Assembly (NCBI GenBank): GCA_019828545.1
Contig: JACVRA010000302.1
Span: forward strand, 1-64,000
DNA from: Paracamarosporium sp. OC-R06-R3
Taxonomy: Eukaryota; Ascomycota; Dothideomycetes; Pleosporales; Didymosphaeriaceae
Length of the DNA: 64,000 nucleotides
Direction of reading: 5' to 3'
Under the pieces are notes generated by a model. That model did no database searches. It was given only the letters and a program-made list of their open reading frames with translations, and was not told the origin of the DNA. Positions 47,132 to 60,094 of the stretch are shown in pieces. The position numbers and the translations under genes are program-made. Position 1 is the first letter of the stretch, and each line of letters begins with the position of its first letter.

Positions 47132-50100
47132 ATGCCCGGAGAAACTGGCGGACGCCCGCTGCTGCCCCAGACTGCCCAGATGCAGAGCTTCACCTTTGCC
47201 CCGCCGACCCTGGCGCCGCGCGAGAACCAGCGCAGTGAGTCTGATGCCATGCTGTCTTTATCTTGCAACTGACCCGTCGTCTGCAGACTACGTCTTCGTG
47301 GACGAACACAACAGGCACAAGCGCTTGAAAGGTGCGGCGCAGCACCCTCGCCCGCCCGACGCGGGACAAGACCCCGTGCTCGCTAACAGACACAGTCATG
47401 AGAGCCTGCGAGGGCTGCCGGAGGCGCAAGATCAAGTGCGATGCCGCCACGACCAATGCGTGGCCCTGCGCTGCCTGCATCCGCCTGAAGCTTAACTGTG
47501 TGCCCCCAACCGTCAGCTATGACAAGGACTACAACGCAACCACCCAGACCTACGAACTCGAAGAAAAGCCCCTAGAATACGCTACTGCGCCTAATCCCCA
47601 ACCCAACTACCAGCGCCCGCCTGTGATGTCTGGCTCTCAGGGACTCCCGCCGCACATGACCAGCAACATGGCGGCCTCGGTCACCGCACCTTATTCGGAC
47701 GGAATGCGCATGTATCCGAACGCGCCATATGGAGAACAGCAGCCTCATGACCACATACAGTACGCGCAGATGCCGCAGCAGCAAGTCGTGCAGCAAAATC
47801 TACATTATGCGCCGCAAATGTACTCGGAAGCACCGCAGTCTACCCCAACAATGACCATGACTCCACCCGAAACCGAAGGTCAATGGAAACAAGACTCCTC
47901 ATCCACTTTAGCAGACGCGTTAGGCGAGCTGAAGATTGATCATACAGCAGTTGGTGAGGTATTCTGATGATTCTTTGTTTGCGAGTGCTAACAAGCCCAG
48001 CCCCTTGGATCACTAGTCAAAGGAAGAATCTTGCCGAAACGCCTGCGTTGGAGGATTACGAGGTCCAGTTGCCGCCGTTGACCACATTGGATAGCACCGT
48101 GCGGATACCGCCGGAGATGATGCCATCCGAAGAGCAAGCCTTGCACTACTTTGATTATTACTTCGACAACATCCATCCGTACTTTCCTGTCGTCAACAAA
48201 ACATCTTTCTATCAGCAGTGGCAGGGTGCACGAGACTCTCTGTCACCGCTCATGTTGGAAGCAATTTTCGCCTGTGCTTCGCTAATGCTGGGAGAAGATG
48301 CCGAAGGCCACAGATGGTTGGCACTTGCAGCCAGTCAGTGCATCTTTTGAGCGCGTTCGACGCTAAACTGACATTGAATAGAACATGAGGAAAGCTTCAA
48401 AGACGTTCCCAGGCTTAGCACAATGCAAGCTATGCTTCTTCTACTGAAGGCGCGAGAAGCTTCTCCTAAGAGAGGCTATTTCTGGCGTTCGTGGATGACG
48501 GTGGTCAGTCTCGTTGCCATGGGGAAAGGCCTGGAACTGGACGAACATTACGAAAACCACCAGATCGGAAAATCATGTGGTTCCAATATCCATGACTGCA
48601 TTACGAAGACTCGTGTATGGCATATGCTATTTATACTAGAGGTGATGGTTGGAGGCCCGCAAGGTAAGTAACAGCGCTTTGAATTGAGACCAATGCCAAC
48701 ACGTCCCAGGGCGCACCACTTTCCAAGTCGAACTTGACTCAATCGATTTCGATATGCCGCGACCTATACCGGGTCTGGATCCCTACGAGCTCCAGATCTC
48801 TCGCCAATTTACCCAGTATGTTCGAGCTCTGAAGAACGTACATTTTACAACTGTAATGCATGGTAAATTGAGGAAGAAAACGCCTGACTGGGCGCTGGAC
48901 CCCGTTTTCGTCGGTCACAACGCAGATTTCCCCATGTGGCTAAGAGAATTGCCCGAAGAGATGCAAATATCTTATCCGCCCGACGGTACCGCTCCATGGA
49001 TCCCTTCTCACTTCATTGCCAATATGCACTCTTACCATTACTTGGGGATCATAATGCACTTGCGCCCTCAACTCCACGCCATATCAGACCCATACGATGG
49101 ATTGTGGAAGCAGCATATGCTAGCTTGTTATTCTGCGGCAAAGAACTTGTGCAAACTTCAAGAGGCAGTTTTGAAGACTTACGGCCTTCCTGGTTTACTG
49201 TGCATGATACGAGGCATTAGTTTTACGGTCTACGCTGTTCTCACTTGTACAATGTTGCATCTAGTGAGTAGCCTTGGATGTCCGTGAATCTTGAATCTAA
49301 TTATTATAGGTTGCCATTACTTGCCCCGATCCAGATCTGAACAATGACGCGCGCGAGTTCTTCGTTCGTCACATGCGTATATTGGAAGAATGCGCACCGT
49401 CTTGGCCTATGCCCGAGATGCAGCAGCAAGTAAACAATCTTCGGCAGGCGTTCTCCGCAGATGTAACAAAGCCCTTCGAGCTAAAACCGACTTTTCCATT
49501 CGGGAGCCCTCAGGTGCACTCACAATCGAGTCCTCCGAGCAACCCGGGGTCTTTCCGGTCTCGTCTTCCAAGCCAACAGTCACCATTGGAACAACCAGGT
49601 CAGGTTAACTACCATGCCCACCCCATCACTCCACCAATTTCGGCGTCCGATCACGACACCACGGCTGACTCTCCCGTAGCTCAGTCCCTGGTAATGATGG
49701 CGTCTGGACAACGTGCCCCCCAACCGACAACGGGAATGCAAATGCAAGAAACCGTTCCGTGGAATCCCCAGCGCATCTTTGAGTTGGTCTTCCTGTCCCT
49801 TCCTTCATCAAATGCTAACATATGCCTAGCCAATGGAATGTCGCTTTTGGTACGCCTCCTCCAAGTTCAGCGACACAATCCTCCCCACCGCTAAGACCGC
49901 CCCCAATAGGCACAGGCAACAATTATGAGTTACGAGGTTCTCAAGACGCCACCCAATCAAACTACCAGATGCCTCATGTATCTCCTCAAGCAAGCAGCCT
50001 CCCAAGTGCCCAATCCCAGGTACCGGCCACGACGACCTTCGCTACTCCCACCGCGACATACGTTACACCAACAATGTGGCAAGAAGTGGTGGCCAGTTCT

Positions 50101-50181
50101 TTCCAGGATGGCTTGAAGCGGAGATGGGACCATGGACAAGCTTCAATGATCGACCAATCCATGTACAAGAGGGCGCGATGA
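47132..50181 (+). CDS. Zn2Cys6 fungal transcription factor
   Basis: Nuclear binuclear-zinc-cluster regulator. Eight exons: 47132-47234, 47287-47331, 47396-47953, 48001-48333, 48382-48663, 48710-49263, 49310-49782 and 49830-50181, giving 899 residues. The DNA-binding domain starts RACEGCRRRKIKCD; the six cysteines are C54, C57, C64, C74, C77 and C84, preceded by a basic NYVFVDEHNRHKRLK arm. The middle homology region begins at ALHYFDYYFDNIHPYFPVVN. The last intron was placed at GTTGGT (49783) to the AG at 49829 because it alone keeps the frame, joining RIFD to QWNVAFG. The C-terminus is S, P, Q-rich. Target genes unknown; a 2.6 kb upstream region suggests complex control. Confidence 0.88.
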
Positions 50182-53100
50182 TTCTAGTTGAGCCATACGA
50201 TCTAACACACGCTTCCTGGTCGCTTCGGCATGGTGCTTTAACATGTTTTTACTTCGCAGCGAAAGAAAAAACCAAGATGCCACGGGCGAGCGCAGTTGCG
50301 CACTCTGTGCAATTACCGAGCCAAGTTGAACCTCGTTCGACCGGTCTCGGATCGAAAAGAGAGAGGGATCAACGAGTCCCTACTTCAAATACGAGCGCGG
50401 GGTCGCACATGGCCTGACCGATCAAGCTCAGGCCATCTATCCGGATCAGCAGATTCTTACCGTCGCTTCCAACCACCGCATCACGCTATATGAACGAATC
50501 ACTTAGATAATATTTTTTTTATCGGTATATACCCAGGGCGGACTCTTGCCGAAGGAAAAGCATTCCGGTTTTGCCTACTAGTTTGGTTGGCTCAATATGT
50601 TGTACAATATTACTACTCTGCAGACGACTCTGTCGTTATCACGTTGTAAAAGGTCATCAGGACTTCAAGCACAGCCGAGCACCAATGATGCTCCACTAAG
50701 AAGCAGCCTTGTTCGTCATCCTATCCGTACCTTCCATTTTCATCTGCTGGCCCTATCTATCTGCATAATACTATTCACGCTGTTAAACAGCGTGTACAGC
50801 CTATCCTGCACGATTACTCTCGTCTCATCCCTACAACGGGCCACGCCGAGATTATTCCGCGTGTTGTCGACATGTTCTCGAAGAACAACATGCCTATTTC
50901 GGACGACAACAACTGCACACGGCCGCCTCCGCAAAATGCATGGTCTCGTAGCCCCTCGGATTTTAGGCAAATATACTGCAGCGGATATGCATTATCATCT
51001 GCAGAGCTAACATTTCCACCTTCCAATATGCGATACGTGGAAGGACTGGAGAGATGCGCATTGCACACCTAATAGCCTGGGTGCACGATTCACACCAACA
51101 AGCCACAACATCACAAACGGCATCAAGTTCACCCGGTTACTCTGCGTTACAGCCCCACTCTTATACAGCATGCAACCGCTGGCGTGGAAACTTGATCAAT
51201 CAGGACCAAGCGTTCGCGCACTAAGTGTGCCCAACTACGACAGTGCTCCTTCAACATCAACAAGGTACAGAGAGTTGAAAATAGTTGGAATCCTCGACGC
51301 GGTGCGATGCGCGTCGCTTAGTAATGAAGATCGTTGAACATGCGCAACACAACCGGGTTTTGTTGCAAGTTGAAGCGCGTACCTGCGGAAGGCAAACTAT
51401 CCCGCGTCCCGTAAAGGGAAAGGCACGACCTCACAGGGCTGTTCGGCAATCGGGGCACTATCGAGAGAGAAATCTTGTCCCGAGGCGCATGGCGCTGACG
51501 GTTCTTGACATGTGAACTTGCTAGGTATAGACGGGTAGCGGTAAGGCGTAAAGCACGGACTGGCATGTGTGTCAAAGCCAAGGATGCGGGGGTTGCATTA
51601 TTGAGGGACTGTGCGTGGCGAAAATACAGGGACAGGCTGGCGAGTGACTTGTAGGCTTGTCTTGCAGGTTGGTGCGTCCCTTCTATTTTGCTTCCCTTAC
51701 TCATGCACTGGGGCTGCGAGCCTCGTCATTCGAGAGTGCGGACCATGGCCATACCACACGCCCGGAAGCCGTTCGCCACGCTTCGCTTGTCTTTCCCTTC
51801 AATCTCAGAGCAGGCCCAAGCGGTCGCGGCGTATGACAGGTCGCGAGCGGTGTTCTAGAGCATGTCACACGATTGTCTGTCCCCAGCGCCATGGATCCGC
51901 AGCGGGATGGTAACCCTCTCATCAGTCCTGACATCTTGCGACTTGCCCACGATTCAGAGCAGCCTTCGTCGAATGTTCCGCGCTTAATCCGCTCGGAGTA
52001 ATAATGCCGATGTTCCTTGACCGGTTGTTGGATCGCGGCTGCGGACCGTGAGGCTCACGGATGCGCTGAAGGTCCGATTGTGTGCGCCTGTCCCTCCGTG
52101 CTTGACCCTTTGCAATCCTAGCTCAGGTCCGTCCAGGTCGCGTGCGTTACCGTCGTCTCCTGCGGATCGCCATGCTGCTGCTGGGCCTGCGTCGGATCGG
52201 AGCAGCGCTTCGTGACTTTCCAGGATTGCACCGTTTATGTCATCATCACTAAGCTGGCGGTAGTAGGCAATTCTTCTGACTCTTATGTCAGCACCCTTCT
52301 CCTTGAGCACTTTCCCTCTTGGGCACCCGCCCAGCCGGGTCGCAACATTGTTGCACCACCTTGTTGGTGAAGACTGACGTAGGCGAAAGATGCGACTCGC
52401 AGCTTGCAGATTGAAGCCATCATGTCAGGTTTCACCTAGGTTAGTGTCTGTGGGACACGTGGTGGTAGACCTCGTGGTGGTGGGTACCGGCGACGCTCGG
52501 CATCGGACAGTACCGCTGCCAAAGACGTTTTTGACACAAACGACGTTCGTTTCATGAAGCAGCCGCCAAGTTGGAAGCGGATCATTCGGAATATTGATGT
52601 GCGGCAAAAGTTGGAAGGTTTGCAGTGGATTGCGAGCGGCGCTGTTATGTCTCGTGTTATTGCCAGGATGGGGCATCGGGGGAGCGCCGGTAAGCTTGCA
52701 AGGAAACCCATCCATGCATGCTCTTCGTAAACGTCGTCGCGGCATATATCCGGGAGACCTTCCCTGCCCTGTCTGTCTCGCACCAAAGATACCACGAGAC
52801 TAAGCTAAACTAGTTCTTTTCTCGTGCATATTCCTTGGTCGAACTAGCGTCGACATATGGCTGTGGGGGTGCTGCTTATTTGGTATGGTATGCTCGACGC
52901 AAACAGCGATTACTCAAGTCTGTGGTACGCGCTCGTCGTCGTTCCACGGATGCGCGAGCTGCGCCATGTAAATTCTCCATCTTCGCAAAAGCTAACGTGT
53001 GGTTCTTCGCTACCAGCTGTCAGAATCTTCTTCTCCGCGGCCTGTTCTTCCAAATACTTTGTGCGTCCGGAGAAATCTTTCGTGCCTAGCATGTCACCAA

Positions 53101-54960
53101 TATTGTCTCTCAGCACGCCATCTGCGAATCGATCTCATGCGAATGGAAGTCGGATGGAGTAGTAGGGCGATCAGAGTCACGCATGCATTTTCAATGATGC
53201 GATTTGTGCTCGACGAACGGACGACGTAAGGAAGTGCATGCTTTGGGACATTTGAGTATGGGTGACGTATTTATCAATCTGGCGCCGCTTTTGTTCGTGC
53301 TTTTTGCTTTTCTGCGAGTATATTGTTCGAGGGTAGGTCTTGGCTGACTATATGCTAAACGTAATATTAGGGAGGGGAAGCATTGTCGAGGTTTAGTGGC
53401 AAAATATGAGATGCTAGACTCGTGTGCCGAAGTTGCGATGATCTATCGTGGAAGCTTCGACACTGGTCTTGAAAGAGTCACAGTAGATGTATGCTTTGAA
53501 AAGAACATGTTAGATTTGTAAGATCTTTTGTTTCGTTTCGTTTCGAAGAATGATGGTTCTAGGATCTAGGATACTCTTGTGATATGCCACTGTAGAAAAG
53601 GTTTTTGCGTCGGATCTGGATGTGGGAAGGATATATCCTGGAAGAGTAAATGGAACGCTGCCTAGTTGGATGTGGGGAAGTGGATGGTTTGCTAGGGTAT
53701 GCGGTTGGATACGTTCCGTGCTTAGGTGGATGCTACTCTATCAGACGAATTATCGGCATGGTAGCGCTTACTGGACCTTTCAGGGGTCTTTCATCGGGCT
53801 TTAGGATGTCTTCATGCGTGAGGGTGTTACATTGGATACAGTGTAGATATACTTGAGTTTCTATACCTCCGCGCTGTGTTCATCAACAGTTGGAAAACTT
53901 TTAGGTCCTATCCGCCGGTTGCACTTTGTCCGATGGCAGTGAGCTTGACCTGTGTATTCTTGTAGACGTGCTTGTCAAGTCCACCAATTGCCATGCAACA
54001 CTTGACGTTTGTGCGGTCAATTATTTTCACTTCTTTTGTCCCGCTCGAAATTGTCTCGAAGGCCATGGCGAGCGTGGAAACCCTATCTGTATCTTGACTG
54101 ACTTCCGATAAAAAAAAGGATTTCGATGGATCCCAATATTGTTTTCGACCTTCTTAGAGTTGCAGACACTTCAACTGAATAGTGATAAGCGGGACAGTGA
54201 CAGATATTCGTTTCCGCTAGAGTCATAAATGACCAGATTGACCACCTTCACTATGCGAACATGCCATCAAGCGCTTTTAAGTATATCGAATCATCCATCC
54301 GGCACTACGGACACGACATGATAAGTTTGATTATTGAGGATCTCAGAATCGAAGGTGCTTCGTTGCTTTATGTCATTGGAATGAGCATATCCATCCTGAC
54401 ACCCGCACGGCATATGAAAGTGACAAGGAACTTTATTCGAAGATGTGATTGTGTAAGTTGATTGAGATGTTCTCAAGGTCGTGATCCACACGAATAAGTA
54501 GATGTTTGTAAGGACAGGGCAGCAGACTGTAGTTTTCAACTCTGATGCAAATTGATTCCGAGGCAGAATGGAGGATCATTGGGGACCACTGCTAAGAGTA
54601 GAATGGAAAAGAAGATCAGAGGAGTTTCGATATGGACATCCTTACTTTGATTTTCGGTTCAAGACAGTGAGCAAAGGCGGGCAGTGGGTAGCGAGCAGTG
54701 GACGATGGGTAGTCGGGTTTGCGGGATAACTGAGTTTTCGTTTTGACTATCACAAGTAATATTCAAAGACTACGGTCTTCAAAGTGTCTTATGCCTTCTA
54801 GGCAAATCGACTAAGACGACAATTTTGGCTGTATACCAAAGTGGGTTATGGTCAGCCCTAATCGGGCAGGCGGTGAAGATCATTCTGGCAGAACTTTTTG
54901 GCGCGCATCTCCACTTGCCTCTCACCCCTCCTGTCTTGCGGATCCTCTCGTTACCACGGC
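50182..54960. other. 4.8 kb without a recognised gene
   Basis: No gene can be supported. Some protein-like open stretches lacking a good start occur at 51984-52310 (minus), 52448-52729 (plus, with RGG-like and basic segments) and 52910-53116 (minus). A TTTCG triplication lies at 53531-53545. The region could hold a decayed gene or a long leader or trailer. Confidence 0.4.
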
Positions 54961-54969
54961 ATGTTATGA
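54961..54969 (+). promoter_or_regulatory. two-codon upstream ORF overlapping the DUS2 start
   Basis: ATG TTA TGA at 54961-54969: its stop overlaps the first DUS2 ATG at 54966. If transcribed, it could lower use of that ATG and favour the in-frame ATG at 55002, which has the better GCCATGG context. Transcription of this stretch is assumed, not shown. Confidence 0.35.
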
Positions 54970-56361
54970 TACGATCTTCCCTCCGCAACCTCACAAGAGC
55001 CATGGCTTCTCTGGAACCAAAGCGCGTCCCTATCCCCCGAAATGGCGTCGATTATCGCGGCAAAGTCGTTCTTGCGCCCATGGTGCGCTCCGGCGAGTTG
55101 CCATCGCGATTGCTCGCACTGAAGTATGGCGCAGATCTGGTGTGGGGTGGGTAAATACTTCCAACCATATCATGAGTGTTTTCTAATCAGTATTCAAGGA
55201 CCGGAAACCATCGATCGCGCCCTCATAGGCACCACTCGCCACGTTAACCCGCACACTTCCACTATCGAATTTACACGTCTTCCTACCTCGAAAGTGAAAA
55301 ATCCCACGCTCGACCCTGAGATGCGCGAAAGCGTTATATATCGGATACACCCCGAGCTGGAAAAGGGCAAACTGATCTATCAAATTGGAAGCGCAAACCC
55401 GGAGTTGGCCGTACAAGCTGCGAAGATAGTTGCGCCGGATGTCGCCGGTATAGACCTTAACTCTGGATGCCCAAAGCCATTCTCGACAGCCGGCGGTATG
55501 GGTGCAGCGCTACTAAAGACACCAGATCTACTTTGCAATATCCTTACAAGTTTGGTCGAGGAGGTAGGCAAGCCATTTGAGATCGGAATTAGTGTGAAGA
55601 TTCGTATTCTGGATAAGCCGGAAGATACAGAAGCGCTGGTGAAGAGACTGGTCAAGACGGGCATCACAGGCTTGACGGTACACTGCCGGACAACACCTAT
55701 GCGGCCTAGGGAGAGGGCCATCAGGGATCAACTGAAAATGGTTGGGAATATTTGCAGAGAAGCAGGTGTCGCATGTTTGATGAACGGCGATGTAACATCA
55801 AGAACCGAAGCACTCAAACTCGCCGAAGAATTTGGCGTCGACGGCGCAATGATTGCGACAGAAGCGGAAAAGAACCCAAGTTGCTTCCGGCCAGATGCAG
55901 AAGGGGGACCGCACGAATGGCGATCGCAGTGGAAAACAGTCGTAACGGAGTACATGCGATTTGCATTGCAAGTTGAGAACCGTTGGGGCAACACGAAGTA
56001 TTTGCTTGGTCAAATGATCCCAGGAAAGGACAAATGCTACCAGGCGATGAACAAGGCAAAGTGCTACGCAGATGTCACTCAAGCTTTGGGCCTGGAGGAA
56101 GTAGATGATTTGCTCGAAAAAGCGAAGACCGTGGATGAGCACTTGGGTATACCGCCTCAGGAATCGAGGGCTTCGAAAAGAGCAAGGGTAAAGGAAGCAA
56201 GGCCAGAAAATGAAAAGAAGGAGTCACAGGAGCAAAAGGAGAAGCGAAGGGCAGATGCGGAGGACGAACAAGCAGCAAAACGGGTCAAACTTCCTGAAGC
56301 GCCAGCTGATATTCCTGTCTTACCACAGGAAACCTCGGCTCCTGCGGCATTGAGTGTTTAA
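54966..56361 (+). CDS. DUS2: tRNA-dihydrouridine(20) synthase
   Basis: FMN enzyme that reduces uridine 20 of tRNA (yeast Smm1). Exons 54966-55146 and 55199-56361 give 447 residues; the intron joins GADLVWG to PETIDRALIG. The barrel start VVLAPMVRSGELPSRLLAL, the catalytic cysteine C151 in DLNSGCPKPFS, VKIRI, TVHCRTTPMRPRE and NGDV are typical. The C-terminal ~75 residues are lysine/glutamate-rich with basic clusters that may serve as nuclear signals. The double-stranded-RNA-binding domain of animal DUS2 is absent, as in fungi. Two in-frame starts exist: M1 with a basic N-terminus MIRSSLRNLTRA, and M13 at 55002. Confidence 0.92.
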
Positions 56362-59300
56362 TGGTCAACATTAAAGGTGTGGAACGAAGGGGTTCTGATT
56401 CTTGCATAGCACAGGCATGGGCGGCGTAACGGATGGGTTGGCATTTGTTGTTTGGTTCGGCAGAAGACTTACCTGGATTAGAAGATATGTCCTACGCTGT
56501 CTTCTTGCACACGTGGTTTGGCAATGTGGATATACTCATAAGATCTTTTTCCAATTCAAAGTCCTACGTATTGATTGCTCTACACTCTAATAGATCGATG
56601 CTCTAGAATTGTGACCAAATCAAACCAAACCAAACCAAACCAAACCAAACAAGTCAAGTCCAACGGAATGTATTGATCAACTATCCATCAGTCTCAGTAT
56701 ATAACGCATTTCCGCCGACGAACTGTCCGCCTCCATGCAGAGTCTGGTGAAATAGCCTGAAGAGTTTTCATCTCTGAATTCCTGTGACCCTCGAGCAGGC
56801 TTTCCGTTGACGTTATTCCTGTTCTTGAAGTTCGCATGATGACTCTGATTATTCCCAACACTAGACCAAGAGAAACAAATTCAGGGGCTGGGGAAGTGAA
56901 ACCCTTTGAGTCTAAAATCATATCCATAGTAATTTTGTGAGAAATTCCACCTAAACAAGATATTCGGAAAATACAATCTGGAGAATGCTATATGTTTAGG
57001 TGCCTCTGGTGCGACGCGAATAGATTGAGTATGGCTGCCGGACGACCTCCAGGGCGCCTATTCAACGACTGCTGTGAGGTAACGTAGTCTCCAATCATGC
57101 CCGCGACGTAACTTGACTGCGATCAGCCGCAGCTTTGTCAAATTCTTCCTTATGTAGGCCTCGATGGTTATATAGCGCCACAGTAAAACCGTTAGGCATA
57201 GTCTCCACTTCATTTCAATGAGAGTTCAGTCCTCTCCCCGTAACCTCTCATGGCTCTTATCGCGTCTAGGAAGACTGCTATCGAAGCTTGGAGAGATTAC
57301 ATTTGCCGACGATCATCAACTTGAATGAATGTCGTTTCCTTGGGGGGGAAGTGAACTCTCAAAATTCCCGCTTGGACTCAAGTCCCCAATCTTTTTGAGA
57401 AAGTAAGTCTCGTGTGAAGAAGAATGAATACAAGTAGCAACACTATGCTGTCATTCTTATCTCTTGAGGAAGTTGAAGAACATTGACAAATAAGCTCGTA
57501 TGGCATGGTCAGTAAGAGTAACACATGATCAAGCTATCTTTAGATATTACTCCTTATCGCGGCAGGTAACAGACTGTCCATGCCAGTATCCCTCACAACA
57601 TAGTTGTTCCTGCCTATGAGGATCTTGGCTAGTAGTATTCTAGAGAATTGGGTTTTTATAGAGCGTATGGTCAAGTAGAGGGGAAAGAAATGAGGGATGG
57701 TATGACAATCTGGTGGCATGGAGTTGAACGCCTTTCCGATGGATTTGCCAAGTGGGAAGTCTCCGAATGGAAGAAGCACCGAGCAGTCAGAACATAACCT
57801 TTGTGACATGAAATCAACGATTTCACAGAGGAACACTAAGTAGAGGCGCAAAGAGTTGCTCGAGGATATTTCGTAGACCATGGCTATCGAAGTAGTCCCT
57901 TCCGGTTGCGCTTACAAAAGGAACTCTGAAAAGCTAATCATGAATGCTTCAATATGTAATTTGATGACTCTTGGCGAGTTTCGCGAAATAACCCATTATG
58001 TGACATGAAGCTGAATTTTATATCATAGAGCCCAAAAATTTAAGAACGCCCATAAACGTCCTTAGAGCCATGACCCTACGAAAGGGAGAAACTCCTGAAA
58101 AGCAAAATATGAGTTTTAGTGCGATCGGACTTTTAGGGATAAGTAAAGATAAAAGAGCGAACGCATTAGCTTGGGCGGTTACTTTTTTATATGTGCTATA
58201 GCTGGATGCTGCTTTCACACATAGATAAAAATAGCTGCGGCCTTCAAACCAAGAGCTTTCAGGGAGAGAGGATATGTGAGGTGATTATGATACTCAAGAG
58301 AGGAACAAAGTGCACAAAACATAGAAGTTTGTTTCTTAGGAATTAAAATGGAATCCGCACAGTTCCGAATATCGATTATGGAGTGCCGAGTTACACACCA
58401 TCCCGTCGCTTCTAATTTCATTTAGATAGGCAGAAGTAACACAACGGGACACATGGGATATTAGGATGGTAGCTCGGATGTTGCAAACATCGTAGTTATT
58501 CCTCGGTAGACATTGACAATTTTGATACATGACACACCAAGACCGTAATTTAGAACATTATTTTTGTAGCTTCCATACTGCCAATGTAGGCAAATCTGAA
58601 AGACCGAAGAGGCGACACATAACTTGAACCTCCTGGTGACTTTCAATAACCCGTCGCACAGCCTCGGTCCACATAGAAACACACTGTCGTTGTTTTACAT
58701 GACACACCGCAGACGTCCCATGGAGCAAGACAACCAGTTTGGGGAGCAAATGGAAGATACAAGACACGACCCCCACATTCTATGGAGAACCCTTCTTTTA
58801 TGTTATTGCCCCTGTTTTATTTTATAACACTATGGGTATGGATGTCTTTTGGAACGATACACCAACGCTACTCCACTTTTCACATGATTTTTTTTGGTGG
58901 TGTAAGAAGTGTACGGCGAAAACCAAGGCCGAAGTCCGCATAGTATCGTAGACTCGTCTCTTGTGCCGCTCCATGAACTTGGTCCAACTCTTAGTTTTTG
59001 CGGTTCCGGATACAGAAAACGCTGAAGTTTCTCCATATTTCCAAGCCATGCTCAAAGTTTATGATGAAGTAGGAGTGAGGTGTTGTTGAAAAGTAGAGTT
59101 GTGGTATAAGATTTATGATTCAAGGCTGCTGGAGGAAAGCTAGATAAACAAAGGCTAGTGCCTGTGTAAGATTGATGGAGCAAAACTACAAGAAGAGAGC
59201 TGCCATCTTAGGCGGCATTGGCCTTAGGTCGAATCGTAGTGTAAATTATGATCGATGTCCAGAAAGGCGGTAGAGGTTCCCGTGATAATGACGACCCAAA

Positions 59301-60094
59301 CGTTGTCTTAAAACAGAGCAGGAGCAGACATGAAGCTCATCCTTGAGTGTTTGTCAGGTACATCCCAGACCAGTCCACACTAACTTATCGAATTGCGTAT
59401 TCTTCCTTTGGAGTCCAGAGGAACACAAAGGACATCGAGTCCAGAACGATACGTTTTATTCCTGGATAAGAACAGAGCATGCCCAGACATGATCCTCCAA
59501 GTGCTTGTTTTTGATGTCGAGGAGAAGTTTCAGAACAATACACTGTTAGTGAGTTCGAGGAGTTTTAATGTTGGATAGGAGGACTAAGGAGGCTTCCCAT
59601 CGATTCATACACGTATAGGTTTTAGTGCTGCCAACAAGTGCAGGAATGTGTGGAGAGTGAGAGAGAGAGTGCGAGTTGGAGGGGGTTTATATACCCAAAA
59701 TTGAGCGATGTTGGATGGGATGGCCGGAACGACAAAGCAGTGTACGGGTGCAGGAGAAGTTCGACTAACTATTGATGTGAAGAGCAAGCATTGTTCTACA
59801 GACATAGTGAAGTAGACTTTTGTAAAGGGAAGCACGCCATAATCTTAACGAAACGAAGTTACGTGTAAAGTTCATCAATTCGGAAGCTATCATTATTGGT
59901 ATCGAATGTGCGCCCTGATTATCCCTGACCGTGAAGGGGTATCACCGGGTCTTGAGCATCGCGAGCATTTTTTCTCGGTGTATGGCTCTTCAATGCCGAA
60001 CTCCGTTGGTATGTCAATCATTCTCAATATAACTAGGTATTGGATTATTTGTTGGTCATTCTTCCCTCATTCGTATCTCATACGACGTTGTCCT
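56362..60094. other. 3.7 kb gene-poor AT-rich region
   Basis: Lies between the convergent DUS2 and GRX4 genes. Contains the CAAAC repeat at 56621-56650. Open frames are short; the longest with an ATG (minus, 57881-57540, 113 codons) has no family resemblance. No gene is supported. Confidence 0.5.
56621..56650. repeat. (CAAAC)6 pentanucleotide repeat
   Basis: Six perfect CAAAC units in the DUS2 3' flank, with a degenerate unit before them. It is a simple microsatellite. Confidence 0.85.

Noticed and set aside
49783..49894. Read-through end of the Zn2Cys6 gene at 49894
   Set aside because: Reading through replaces a family-like QWNVAFG segment and a long S, P, Q-rich tail by unrelated residues; the 47-base GTTGGT...TAG intron with a GCTAAC branch site restores the frame.
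57540..57881. 113-codon minus-strand frame with an ATG
   Set aside because: Isolated in gene-poor AT-rich DNA, with no recognisable domain and no splice partners.
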